This document shows positions 48,335 through 57,650 of a stretch of 62,000 nucleotides of DNA, in pieces. The position numbers and the translations under genes were made by a program. Each line of letters opens with the position of its first letter. The stretch's first letter is position 1. This stretch comes from Prorocentrum cordatum (Eukaryota > Sar > Dinophyceae > Prorocentrales > Prorocentraceae), in contig CAUYUJ010009413.1 of assembly GCA_963575745.1 (NCBI GenBank), forward strand, positions 357,501 to 419,500, written 5' to 3'. Below the pieces are notes generated by a model. It ran no database searches. It had not been told where the DNA came from and saw nothing but the letters and a program-made list of their open reading frames with translations.

Positions 48335-48910
48335 GGTGGGGCAGAGTCTGGCGGCGAGCAGAAGCGCCCGTCTTCAGGAGAAGGCGAGGAAGCATCGAGC
48401 GGGGGTGCCGTTGTTTTAGGCGGGGCGGTGTGCGGGCCCAAGGCGGGAGCGCCGCTCCTAGTTCAAAAAATGACAGAGTATAGAGAATGAGCGTTGGTTC
48501 TGTTGGAGGGACGTTTTCTGGCGGCGCGTCAGTGCGCCAGGCTCGAGTAGAAAGGCGAGGGAGTATTGAGCGGGAGCGTAGTTGTTGCAAGGGGCCCAGT
48601 CTGCGGACCCAAGGCATGAACGCCACTCCTGGGTAAAAATCGAGGAGATATCGAGCAGAAGCGCTGGTTTTGTTGTGGGGATGTTTCCGGCGGCGAGCAA
48701 GACCACTGGTACCGACTAGAAAGCGAGGGAGTATCGATCGAGAGGATATCGTAGGGGGCTGATGTGCGGAACCACGGCTGGAGCGCCACTTCTGAGTAGA
48801 AAGCGAGAACGTATTGAGCGGGAACGTTAGTTTTGTTGAACGGCCAATTTTCGGCGGCGAGCACGGGCACCGGGCCTGAGTAACATGCGAGGATGTATTG
48901 AACGGGACAG
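48335..48910. repeat. Tandem repeat of about 170 bp, about 3.4 units
   Basis: GGCGGCGAGCA / GGCGGCGCGTC / GGCGGCGAGCAAG / GGCGGCGAGCACG anchors at 48350, 48520, 48689 and 48853 (periods 170, 169, 164). Each is followed by AGTAGAAAG-CGAGGGAGTAT-GAGCG, CCCA-TCTGCGGACC and GGCATGAACGCCACTCC. Units about 70-75% alike by eye. Confidence 0.88.
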
Positions 48911-49242
48911 GTTTTGCTGCTGCTACGATTATTATTATTCGTATTATTCTTCGTCTTCTTATGTTTCTGTAGTATTCTGCCTATCGTTGTACTTGTTGTT
49001 GTTGTTGTTGCTGTTGTTTTTTTTCCCTCTGTCACAGCTGCTTCTTAGTATCAGTATTGTTGTTGTTGGGACTGGAACTCCTAAACGCTCGAGCGTGAGC
49101 CTCACTTTCAGAGAACATGCAGACGGCGCCAAGGCGAGAACGGCGGAGCGCATTGAAAGGGTCCAATAATAGCGATTGCTTAGTATTTCGTGCTCAAGAA
49201 TCATTTGAACATTGATGCTTCTATCTGCTCTCGTGTTAGTCG

Positions 49243-49800
49243 ACATGTATATCCCAAGCCCTCGATACCCGCCCTCCTAGTCCTCCATCGTGCCCCCTTG
49301 GGTGCATAGCTTTATTACCTGCCACGTGTCGTTGACGCAACCCCTAGAACAGGAAGGGGAGGGAGACGGGAAACATAGCGAGCGAGGAAAGGAGTGCGGG
49401 TAGTGATACCACCAAGATCTTCGACGGGCCACGAGTGCAGCGATGCGGAACCATGAAGGGCAGCGGCGGGCACCGATGGCGAGCGACGGGCAGGGGTGCC
49501 AACGCTCCCTAACGGACGGGTCGGGCGGGCAGAACCAGACGGGCGGGATGGGCGGGCAGGCCGCCGAAGCGCGTGTCCTTCCTGAATCGCCAGGAAGCCT
49601 CTACCACCGACAGCACGATTCCGACAAATCGTGATGATTTCCAGAGCGAGATCGCGATTCCTGAGTGTCGAGGGAGCTGCGTCTGAAGAAGTTGCGAGGA
49701 AGTCCCTCACGAGAGCGCGATGTATGGGCGAATTGCCAGGAAGTCCCACACGAGAGCGCGATTCGTCAGTAAGTTGTGCGGGAGTATACGGCGGGAGCCG
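49243..49800 (+). repeat. M20 long repeat, copy 2 (left arm of an inverted pair)
   Basis: ATGTATATCCCAAGCCCTCG, CATCGTGCCCCCTTGGGTGC, TACCTGCCACGTGTCGTTGA, CGCAACCCCTAGAACAGGAA, then GGGCGGGCAGAACCAGACGG and several GCCAGGAAGTCCCACACGAG/AGAGCGCGATTC units (about 45 bp). Confidence 0.8.
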
Positions 49801-49919
49801 GTGAATTTTCATTCCTGAAAGCAATATTTGTTTCTTTCCCCTTCTGTGCCCATTCTGCTGAAGTTCCCCCCCGGGGCTCGCATCATCTGTTTTACAGTGG
49901 AGAGTCTTTGGCCTTAGGC

Positions 49920-50665
49920 TAGGTTGTTGGCATCACAGCGGGTCTCGCGCCATATTTCATTGACGTTGGAGCGCAGAATCGCGCTCTCGCTCGCGGAATC
50001 TTGGCAGTTTGACCAGGAACATCGCGCCCTCACTCGCGGCATCCTGGTACCTTGCCCAGGCATATCGCCTTCTCGCGCGAGACTCCCTCGCAGCTTGCTC
50101 CAACGCCGCGCCCTCGACTCTCAGGAGTCGCGCCCTCGAGGACTTCCTCGCGGTTTGTGCTCGCGAGTCGTGCCATCGTCGGAGAATGCTTCGCGATCCT
50201 GGCAGGACTCGCGCCTCGGCGGCCCAGCCGACCCGCCCGTCCGGGTCCAGGGCCCGCCCGCCCGACCCGCCCGTCTGGTTCTGCCGCTCGTGCTCCTGCT
50301 CCTCCCCCTCCCCCTCCTCCTCCTCCCCCTCTTCCTCCTCCTCCTCCTCCCCCTCCTCCTCCTCCTACTCCTCCTCCTCCTCGTCCTCCTCCTCCTCCTC
50401 CTCCTCCCGAGGGAAGCGGGTCTCGGACCCTGGTGCCTCCCCCCCCCTTGTCCCTTCCCCTCCCCTTTCCCTTCCCTCACTGCTTTCCTCCTCGCGCTCC
50501 ATCTTTCTTTCTCTTTTTCTCCGGTCTCCCTCATCCTCCTGTTCCAGGGGCTCCGCCAATTCCACGCTGCAGGCAAGGAAGACATGCCCCCAAGGAGGGC
50601 ACGATCTAAGACGAAGAGGATGGGTATGAGGGTATGGGACACCCATGTACAGTGGCACGCGAGCA
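49920..50665 (-). repeat. M20 long repeat, copy 3 (right arm of the inverted pair)
   Basis: Reverse complement of the 49243-49800 order. GAATCGCGCTCTCGCTCGCG and CCTCGCAGCTTGCTCC units (about 45 bp, 49930-50230) come first, then CAGCCGACCCGCCCGTCCGG and a CCT tract, then CTGTTCCAGGGGCTCCGCCA, CACGCTGCAGGCAAGG, CCCAAGGAGGGCACGAT. A spacer of about 120 bp separates the arms. Confidence 0.8.
50280..50415. repeat. (CCT)n tract inside M20 copy 3
   Basis: CTCCTCCCCCTCCTCC then a nearly pure CCT run. Confidence 0.92.
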
Positions 50666-50950
50666 GATGAGCGCGGCAAGTCTTAACTTGACGCAAGTCT
50701 TAACATGATTGTTGTTGTAGTTCGGGGGCCAACAACCCAGTCTGACGCGCAGACTGTTCGTTGTGCAAAGCAGTGTGCGAGCCCCAATGGTGGCACTTCG
50801 ATCAAAAAACGCAATTTACCATAGGGGTAGATCATCATCAATAGTTGTTTAGAAGTGAGGACCAATTCGACAACAGCATCAGACTGAGGGCTACATAATC
50901 CCACTTCACTCACGCACCGAGTGATGGCCGGGCGGGGCTAGGGCAGGGAT
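50666..50950. other. Unassigned sequence
   Basis: GACGCAAGTCTTAAC repeated twice at 50675-50710; otherwise nothing recognised. Confidence 0.4.
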
Positions 50951-50959
50951 GACATCTTT

Positions 50960-51105
50960 TCAGAGTTTTCCCGGACGCAGCCGTTCTGGAACGCTCTGAG
51001 AAGGCCGCGGCGCCCGATACATCTTCCAGAACGCCAGATATCAGAGATATCCGATTTGGGCTGGTCCGATGTTTTCCCGGTCTTGGCTTCGTCTCAGATT
51101 GTGTA
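50960..51105. mobile_element. M17 dispersed repeat, copy 3
   Basis: GTTCTGGAACGCTCTGAGAA, GGCCGCGGCGCCCGATACAT, AGAACGCCAGATATCAGAGA, GTCTTGGCTTCGTCTCAGA. Confidence 0.7.
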
Positions 51106-51215
51106 CGGCCGCTCGCACCCCTCACTTTGACGTTGGAGCCTTCGCACCCAGGCCCCATCATACTGCGCAAGTTCTCGAGCCGGATCGATCTGTGATTACC
51201 CTGCGGACTGAAGCA
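51104..51215. repeat. Dispersed 100-bp repeat, copy 1
   Basis: TGTACGGCCGCTCGCACCCC, TGACGTTGGAGCCTTCG, CCCCATCATACTGCGCAA, TTCTCGAGCCGGATCGATCT; nearly identical at 52746-52848. Confidence 0.85.
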
Positions 51216-51470
51216 AGGCAACATCGCTCATCGTGACGCCAGGATCTGCCTGCCACTCTTCGGCAGCTCGGCGGCCCAGGGGCAATTTTCGGCCAGATGG
51301 TTCAGACACTTTGGCCTCTCTATTGGTGCTCGTCGTCGTGACGTCTGCGGCTTGGCGTCGCACTGCTCTCCTGGCATAGGGGAGACTGGTCCCGAGGGAA
51401 GCGGGTCTCGGACACTGGTGCCTCCCCCCCCCAGGATGAGCTTCTCGTCCTGGGCCCTCTTCCTCCCTAT
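51216..51470. other. Unassigned sequence
   Basis: Contains GAGGGAAGCGGGTCTCGGAC-CTGGTGCCTCCCCCCC, duplicated from 50409-50443. Confidence 0.5.
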
Positions 51471-51474
51471 TCCT

Positions 51475-51575
51475 CCTCCTTCCTCCTCCCTCCTCCTCCC
51501 TACTCCTCCTCCCTAATTACTCCTCCTCCCTCCTCCTCCTCCTCCTCCTCCTCCTCCTCCTCCTCCTCCTCCTCG
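51475..51575. repeat. (CCT)n tract
   Basis: TCCTCCTCCCTCCTCC then a pure CCT run of about 45 bp. Confidence 0.93.
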
Positions 51576-51599
51576 AGGTGCGGCGCGCCCAGGCCGCGG

Positions 51600-52280
51600 A
51601 GGTCCCTGGCAGTCCCGGGGCCCGTGGAGAGCCCCGAGAGCCCGAGAGCTCACCGTCCACCAAACCACCCCCACCCAACCCGAAGGCCCCGATCTGCCCT
51701 ATTCGGGGGTGGACAGACCTCCTACCCTGACGCGTCGATTGAGGAATTGGCCGTTTTCGGTTCGCGAGAGGGCGTCGCGGCCGTCATTTTTGCGGGTCCA
51801 GGTCCGTCGGTTTCGGTCCCAGGCCGTTTTCACTAAGGTGAGATCTACGAAAGGGAGGTTTGTCCACCGCCGATTCCAGTGGGGGGGGGTCGGGGAACAT
51901 TGAGAAAGCGCATGTGGATCACGTCCCCCCCCCCAACCCGAAATTCGGGTCTTCGGGCTGGGTTGGGGTGGTCTACTAGGCAGTCAAACGGCGAGACTCC
52001 CCGGGACCCGTCTTCCTCGGGACCCGCTTCCCCCGTGGCGAAATTCTTGGCGTTCGTCGCCCTCGGCGCTGTCGGCGCGGGCTCGCTTTTTTTCGAGGTG
52101 CGCCCGCGGTGGCCTCCGAGGCGGGAATCTGCACATGACCACCGCCTGGAGGGCCCCCGTGTTCGGAGCCTCGGCAGGCGGAGGATGTGGACCTATCCGG
52201 GCCCCCAGGGGCCAGAATACATCCACATCCACCGCCCGCTGGGGCACCGGGGCGTCGGTGCCCAGGCGGTGGGTATCGGG
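51600..52280. other. Unassigned sequence, part shared with 46.68-46.80 kb
   Basis: 51705-51870 is the relative of 46670-46800. The remainder (51900-52280) is GC-rich with no recognised gene. Confidence 0.45.
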
Positions 52281-52282
52281 AG

Positions 52283-52527
52283 CCTTGCGACGGGGGTCAA
52301 TGCAAACGGGGGTCCTGCAGCGGATCCTGCAGGATCCTGCGAAGACCCCTTCTGGCTGACCCGGGTTAGCGAGCCGCTCGTGGCCGCGAGGTTGCCGCAC
52401 ATATTGGCTGACCCGGGTTTGCGAAGACCCGCGTTGCAGTTTTTTTTTTTTGTTTGTTCCTGCACTGCAGTTTTTGGTTTCCTGCTGACCCGGGTCTGGA
52501 TTGACCCGGGTCAGAAGATCCCCGAGG
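52283..52527. mobile_element. M5 dispersed repeat, copy 2
   Basis: CCTTGCGACGGGGGTCAATG to GGTCAGAAGATCCCCGAGG; differs from 38455-38675 mainly by a T-run insertion (52440-52458). Confidence 0.85.
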
Positions 52528-52559
52528 GTATGGATAAACCCCCGCCTCGCATGGCCGGC

Positions 52560-52690
52560 GCGCCGCCGTGGCCTGCGCGCGCGCCTCCCGAGGAGGCCGC
52601 GGGCAGCCGGGCCGCGTCGCCGCGGCGCTGGGAGGCGGCGCGGGGGGCGCGGCGGCACGGCGACGCCGGGCCCCTGCAGGAGCCTTCTGG
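52560..52690. other. GC-rich block
   Basis: GGCCGCGGGCAGCCGGGCC and GGCGGCGCGGGGGGCGCGG words; all frames Ala/Arg/Gly/Pro-rich. No gene recognised. Confidence 0.4.
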
Positions 52691-52718
52691 CGGCGGCCAT
52701 CGGGGCGATCGGAGGTGG

Positions 52719-52743
52719 TCCTGGCATCGCTCGGACGTGGGCT
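52719..52743 (+). mobile_element. M1 left-end fragment (copy 12)
   Basis: CCTGGCATCGCTCGGACGT then GGGC; joined directly to the 100-bp repeat at 52746. Confidence 0.8.
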
Positions 52744-52745
52744 TG

Positions 52746-52848
52746 TGTACGACCGCTCGCACCCCTCACTCTGACGTTGGAGCCTTCGTGCCCACGCCCC
52801 ATCATCCTGCGCAAATTCTCGAGCCGGATCGATCTGTGATTGCCCTGT
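52746..52848. repeat. Dispersed 100-bp repeat, copy 2
   Basis: Matches 51104-51205 with a few substitutions (GTACGACCGCTCGCACCCCT). Confidence 0.87.
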
Positions 52849-52860
52849 GTCTGGACGCCC

Positions 52861-53063
52861 GAAATAGGTACGGAAAGAACGGGTACAATGCCCAACAGCA
52901 GTCCCTGCTCATTCTGAACAGGACTCGCTGTCAGCGCCGCTGTGGCCCGTGTCCATTCGAGGCAGAAGGCCGCCTGCCCAACAGCGGCCGCTGATGGTTT
53001 TGGGACAACATTTGCTGCTGGGCATTGTACCCCTTCTTGACCGTGCCCCTTTCGGGCGTCCAG
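52861..53063. mobile_element. M6 element, copy 3
   Basis: CTGGACGCCCGAAATAGGTA to CCTTTCGGGCGTCCAG, with ATGCCCAACAGCAG and CTGCTGGGCATTGTACCC inverted inside. Confidence 0.85.
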
Positions 53064-53106
53064 ATTCTGGCCACAGGCGGCGGCCATCGGGGCGATCGGA
53101 GGTGGT

Positions 53107-53230
53107 CCTGGCATCGCTCGGGCGTGTGCATATTTTTTCTCGGCGAGGACCATCGAGGACCATCGAGCAACAAAAACACACGCCCGAAACCGAAGGGTGC
53201 ACGGGAAATGGGCGTCCGACCGACGGCAAG
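53107..53230 (+). mobile_element. M1 MITE, copy 13 (TSD TGGT)
   Basis: CCTGGCATCGCTCGGGCGT to GGCGTCCGACCGACGGCAAG, flanked by TGGT at 53103-53106 and 53231-53234. Short tandem GGACCATCGA duplication inside. Confidence 0.9.
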
Positions 53231-53239
53231 TGGTAATTA

Positions 53240-53490
53240 GGGAGCAGATGGGCAGTCACAGTCAACACGCACAGGAAGGCTGAACGACTTTCCACGGATA
53301 CCCTGCAACAAAGTTTTTTTTCCGATGTCAGATCTGCCTTCAGAAAAATATGTGGTTTTGTGAAGGCAGATTTGGTTTTTTTGAAGGCAGATCTGCCTTC
53401 AAAGAAACGTTCTCGCGATCGAAAGTGGTACTGAACAGATGGGCAGTTACAATCCACACACACACAGGAAGGATGGGCGACTTTTCAAGG
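53240..53490. repeat. Direct repeat pair around GAAGGCAGATCTGCCTTC palindromes
   Basis: GAGCAGATGGGCAGTCACAG..ACAGGAAGG-TGAACGACTTT (53241-53292) recurs at 53433-53485. Between them GAAGGCAGATCTGCCTTC-type sequence occurs three times in partial or full form (53331, 53363, 53382). Confidence 0.8.
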
Positions 53491-53627
53491 TCACACTTGC
53501 ATCCTTCCTCTTCGGCCCAGCCTTGGCCGCCTTTGCTGGCCGCGCCCCGCTTGCAAAGTGCCGGCATGGCCTTCCAAGGCCCTTGCATCCTTGCCGTGCG
53601 TCCTGCTGATATCTGTTTGCTGTACAG
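53490..53627. mobile_element. M15-like sequence, diverged
   Basis: CTTGCATCCTTCCTCTTCGG, GGCCGCGCCCCGCTTGCAAA, CTTCCAAGGCCCTTGCATCC parallel 53784-53955 and 59982-60154. Confidence 0.65.
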
Positions 53628-53783
53628 GGACCGATCGCAGCTCTTGCTCATTTGGAGCACTATCGGTGCTTCCGCGGACGTTGTATTATGGAGAATCCTG
53701 TTATTTGTGTGTATTTGTGTGTGTGTGTGTCCCAGGGCCCCTTCCCTGTCGACTCGGGGCAGCATCTGCTGTTGGGCATCGTG

Positions 53784-53955
53784 CAGTCAACCCGCATAGT
53801 GAGGACGGGCAGCCTTCCCAAGGGTACCCTTGCATCCCTGCATCCTCGGTGCAGCCTTGGCCACGGTCGTTGGCCGCGCCCCGCTCGAAGACTTCGAAGT
53901 GGGCTTCCAAGGGCCTTGCGTCCTTACCGCGCATCCTTACTATGCCGGTTGACTG
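53784..53955. mobile_element. M15 MITE, copy 1 (Tc1/mariner-like ends)
   Basis: CAGTCAACCCGCATAGTGAG to CTTACTATGCCGGTTGACTG; right flank TA. Interior GGCCGCGCCCCGCTCGAAGA and CTTCGAAGTGGGCTTCCAAG. Confidence 0.82.
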
Positions 53956-54094
53956 TACCCGTTTTTTCCGTGGCCCGTTCGGGCGTGCCAGTGCCGGGGG
54001 GGTGACTCGGCTCGGGGGAGAACGCATCGACCCCAGAAATCGCTAAGGGCGCCCTGGAGGGCGCGAAGTTCTTCGCGCTTCGCGGCTCGGCACC

Positions 54095-54320
54095 GGGCTG
54101 AACCTAAACGGTGTTTTTCGTTGTCCCTCGTTGTGTTTCGTTTTCGTTTTGTTTTCGTTGTCGTGTTCGTTTTGTGTTCGTTTTCGTTTTGTTTTTGTTT
54201 CGTTTTCGTTTTGCTATCGTTTTCCCTCGTTTTGTCTTCAGTCCGCCTTCTAACGCAAAACGACATCGAGACGGCAACGGCCCACGAAGTCGCCAAAACA
54301 CCGTTTAGGCCCACCCCTGC
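54095..54320 (-). mobile_element. M3 MITE, reversed copy (9-bp TSD)
   Basis: GGGCTGAACCTAAACGGTGT to CACCGTTTAGGCCCACCCC. Flanks CTCGGCACC (54086-54094) and TTCGGCACC (54321-54329) agree at 8 of 9. Expanded relative to 47894 by CGTTTTCGTTTTG repeats. Confidence 0.88.
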
Positions 54321-54424
54321 TTCGGCACCGATTCCTCCTCCTCCTTCTCTCCCCTGGGGGGCGGCGCGAGAGCGCGCAGTGATTCGTGCTCCGCGCAGCG
54401 CGGAGCGCGAAATCAGGCGCCCTT

Positions 54425-54600
54425 GATTGATTGCCCATGGGTCGGCAACGGGGGTCTGATAGCCCCACCCCGCTCAGGAGCGTCCTGATGGGTTCGCCAT
54501 CGCGGGCCCATCGCCGATGTATCAGCGATGAATCGCCGATCCCAGGTCGATGTTTCCCCTCCTGAGCCAGTCCCCCCCCTATCGTTGCCCCTCACTCTGG
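54425..54600. other. Diverged relative of 15950-16110
   Basis: CGCCGATGTATCAGCGATGA, ATCGCCGATCCCAGGTCGAT and GTTTCCCCTCCTGAGCC match the 16-kb locus. Confidence 0.55.
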
Positions 54601-54631
54601 CTACAGACGGCGGCGACGCAGGAGGGGCAGG

Positions 54632-54767
54632 CGGGGCTGGACCTAGTCGGTGCTTTGGCCATCTCGTGGGCCGTCTTGTTTTTCCGTAATGTCCAGGGCG
54701 GAGCGGAGGCAAGCCGAGGAAGAACAAACAACAACACGAAGACGAGAACACCGTGTAGGTCCAGCCC
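54632..54767 (+). mobile_element. M3 MITE, diverged copy
   Basis: GGGGCTGGACCTAGTCGGTG to CACCGTGTAGGTCCAGCCCT; TTGGCCATCTCGTGGGCCGT and CCGAGGAAGAACAAACAAC inside. Confidence 0.78.
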
Positions 54768-54769
54768 TG

Positions 54770-55212
54770 GGGGGAGGAGGATCAGAGGAGGGCCTTTCGA
54801 GACAACGGCAGGAGGCCTTCGCGGGCCCCCACTGCCGCCACGGCTGGGCGCAGGTGGAACAACTGGTGCGCTTGGACCCTGTGGGGGGGGGGGTCCAGGG
54901 ACCGGTTTCGGACTGCCGCTGTCTCAGCTCGCCCTGCTCCGAGAGGAGGAGGTCGAGGGGGAGGGGCAGCGTGAGGATGAGGGGGCCGTCGGTGCGGTCG
55001 AGGACGGGGAGCAGGTCGAGGACGTGGAGGAGGCCGAGCGGGAGGAGGAGAACGAGGAAGCCACGGACGGCGGACACGCGGGAGGAGGAAGGGGGGCCCC
55101 GAGGGCGGGGCGCTGCAGCTTTTCTCGCAGGGCGTGTTCGCCTGGCTTTGGGCCACGCGGCGACCGCAGGTCGATCAGGATCGAACAAATGGCGCAGAAA
55201 GATGGGGGCAAG
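54770..55212. other. GC-rich unassigned sequence with GGA/GAG triplets
   Basis: GAGGAGGTCGAGGGGGAGGG to GAGGAGGAGAACGAGGAAGCC (54945-55070). Open frames on both strands; no motif recognised. Confidence 0.4.
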
Positions 55213-55342
55213 CTTGGCATCGCTGGGACGTGTGCATTTTTCCTTCGGCGAGGACCATCGAGGAGCATCCTTGATCATTTGGCGAAAAGCCACGCACGAA
55301 AGCGAAAAAAGCACTGGGAATGGACGTCCGAGCGATGGCCAG
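55213..55342 (+). mobile_element. M1 MITE, copy 14
   Basis: CTTGGCATCGCTGGGACGT to ACGTCCGAGCGATGGCCAG. Flanks CAAG and GTCG do not match. Confidence 0.87.
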
Positions 55343-55479
55343 GTCGTGCACTCGCGATGTTGCAATGTTTTCCAGGTCACAGTGGCCTTCGTGGACCTCG
55401 GGTGCAAGAAACAGTCAGGCGGATGAGGAGGAGGGAGGGCCCCCAGACATGTTCGCCTCGTGAACAGAAAACGCAACAG

Positions 55480-55610
55480 GTTTTTTGAGAGTTTTCGCCC
55501 TCTGCGGGCCCCAGCACGGTCAAATCGACTCGGGATGAAAACCTACCCTGGGGACAGGGACGGGGCTTCTGGGGACCGCGTTTGGAAAACAATCGAGACA
55601 TCGGGCCTCC
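55480..55610. mobile_element. M11 dispersed repeat, diverged
   Basis: GAGAGTTTTCGCCCTCTGCG, GGCCCCAGCACGGTCAAATC and GACTCGGGATGAAAACC; weaker relative at 56560-56650. Confidence 0.45.
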
Positions 55611-55686
55611 GGGTCGGTCTGCCCTGGATCATTGCAGGAGCCTTCTGGCCACAACTGGCGGCCACACTGGAGGAGCAGGAAGGAGG

Positions 55687-55845
55687 TTACCAGCCTCGAA
55701 CGTATCCCTATCCCTACGATTGACACGCCAAAAGGCGATGCCAATCTTAGGGATTCGCCCTCAAAACATAAAGGGAATCCCTAAGATTGGCACCGTGATG
55801 AGGAGGTGCCCAGCTTAGGGATAGGGATATGCTCCAGGCTGGTAA
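55687..55845. mobile_element. M4 MITE, copy 2
   Basis: TTACCAGCCTCGAACGTATC to GCTCCAGGCTGGTAA. Flanked by a 23-bp direct repeat (ACACT-GAGGAGCAGGAAGGAGG, one mismatch) at 55664-55686 and 55846-55868. Confidence 0.88.
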
Positions 55846-55868
55846 ACACTAGAGGAGCAGGAAGGAGG

Positions 55869-56270
55869 GCACCCAGAGCTCCGGGCACTGCATTCTGTCT
55901 CGCAGCGGCCGTTCTCGCTCGGATTTGGCCCCCTGGCCATCGCAGATCGATGCAGCTCAGGAGGGGATAAGACACAGACGCCATTCATCGTCGATTCCCA
56001 GGAAAGTATTGGAAAATATTGGAAGTTGGGGGGGGAAGTGAAAACCCCGAAAATAATATTGGGAAAGATAGGTAATCTTGGGATGTGTGTCCCCTCAGCA
56101 GCTCGCGAAATGACGCAGGAAGCCTGGATCCAGGCTACCGTGTGTGCCTCTTCGCGACGCCGCATTTTTTGGCAACGTCGGAGTCCAGTCGACTAACGTC
56201 GGCATTTTTTGGCGCCCTCAACTCTAGAGCCCCCTGGCCAGTCGAAGAAGGAACACGCGAGTCAACAGAA
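55869..56270. other. Unassigned sequence
   Basis: Includes the GGAAAATATTGGAAGTTGGG patch (56010-56035) related to 4895-4930. No gene recognised. Confidence 0.4.
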
Positions 56271-56273
56271 CTG

Positions 56274-56411
56274 TTCGGAGTTCCGCGCGGATCTCTGGGA
56301 TCGGAGCTGGAACCCCTGCCGGCGCCCCCGACGCCGCCCCTGGTGCGCTCGGCGCGCCAGGAAGGGGTGTTTCTGCGCAGATCCATGAAGTTTACGCGGA
56401 CCTCTGAAAAG
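56274..56411. mobile_element. M10 MITE, copy 3
   Basis: TTCGGAGTTCCGCGCGGATC to GCGGACCTCTGAAAAG; centre GCGCTCGGCGCGCCAGG. Confidence 0.78.
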
Positions 56412-56462
56412 TTGCATTGATGCAGGTGTCTCTTCCTATGCTCTGGCCACAGACGACGGCCA

Positions 56463-56515
56463 CGCAGGAGGAGGAGGAGGAGGAGGAGGAGGAGGAGGAG
56501 CAGGAGGAGGAAGGA
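56463..56515. repeat. (GGA)n tract
   Basis: CAGGAGGAGGAGG.. run. Confidence 0.93.
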
Positions 56516-56874
56516 GGTCACCCAGACATGCTAGAGTCGTGAACAAAATCACGACTGGAGGTTTTGACAGTTTTCAGCCTCCGTGTGCTCTCGGCAGGCC
56601 CCAGAACAGTGACACGATTTATGCAGGGTGCAAAGCCAGTCTTGGGGAATGGGTCGAGGCATCCTGGGGTCCACGTTCATGACGTTGGGGGTTTAAGTTT
56701 TTCTTGCTCGAATGGTTGGGGCTGTTGGATTTACAGAATCGCGAACCCGACCCGCCTCGCACAACCTGCATACCGCGGCCGACAGGCCCAACATGCGATG
56801 GTGCTCCCTGGGTGTTCCGCCTTTCGTCTTCGACGAGTGACGACTGCATCCCGCTGCCGCGGAGGAAAGACAAG

Positions 56875-57005
56875 ACGGGGAGGAGGAGAAGGAGGAGGAG
56901 GAGCAGGAGGAGGAGCAGGAGGAGGACCAGGAGAAGGAGGTTGAGGAGGACGAGGAGGTGTGAGGAGGAGAAGGATCATGTTAGAGAAGGAGGAGGAGGG
57001 AGGAG
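56875..57005. repeat. GGA-rich tract
   Basis: GGGGAGGAGGAGAAGGAGG and GGAGGAGCAGGAGGAGGACC units. Confidence 0.9.
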
Positions 57006-57369
57006 GATGAGGGTGGTACGGATGTGCGCCCCAATCCCGACCAACCTCCGCTCAAAATCGACAACCAGACTCTTGCCAGGTCCTTCCATTCTAGCAGCGC
57101 CCCTCTTGACGGCCCCAGAGCCCCCGGAACGGCCCCCAGTATTGTGGCCAGAAGCGGTCCCCCATAGGACGAGATCGGAGGAAGAGGAGGAGGGACCCCG
57201 AGATCCGACGTCGCGAAACGAATTGCAGCATCGTGGCAAGTCGCAGCCAGAGCCCTCGATCCTCAGCTTTCTGCAGCATTGCCCGGGCCGCATCGATGCG
57301 TGATGGGCCCAGGGCCCGAGATCTGGCGAAAACGCACGGTGCGACAAAAGTGCGACTGTTGGGGCAAGG

Positions 57370-57650
57370 AGGAATGGGGGGAGGAGGAGGTGGAGGAGTG
57401 GATGCGGTGGAGGAGTGGGATGCGAGCGCGGAGGAGGAGGTGGAGGAGGAGAATGAGGAGGAAGGCAGGAGCAGGAGCAGGAGGAGGAGCAGGAGGAGGA
57501 GCAGGAGGAGGAGGAGGAGGAGGAGGAGGAGGAGAGGAGGAGGAGGAGGAGGAGGAGGAGGAGGAGTTGGAGGGATGGGTTGATCTAGCGCTGGGTTCCG
57601 GTATCGCTCCTGTTCCACATCCCCCCAGTGTGAGGGAGGAGGAGGAGGAT
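57370..57650. repeat. GGA-rich tract preceding the satellite
   Basis: GAGGAGGTGGAGGAG and a pure GAGGAG run at 57515-57570. Each satellite unit downstream also carries a purine tract in the same relative place. Confidence 0.9.

Larger units (their letters stand above)
52688..53130. repeat. Direct duplication of about 50 bp leading into M1
   Basis: GGCGGCGGCCATCGGGGCGA then TCGGAGGTGGTCCTGGCATC occurs at 52690-52738 and 53077-53126. The first copy continues into only about 20 bp of M1; the second into a complete M1. Confidence 0.9.
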
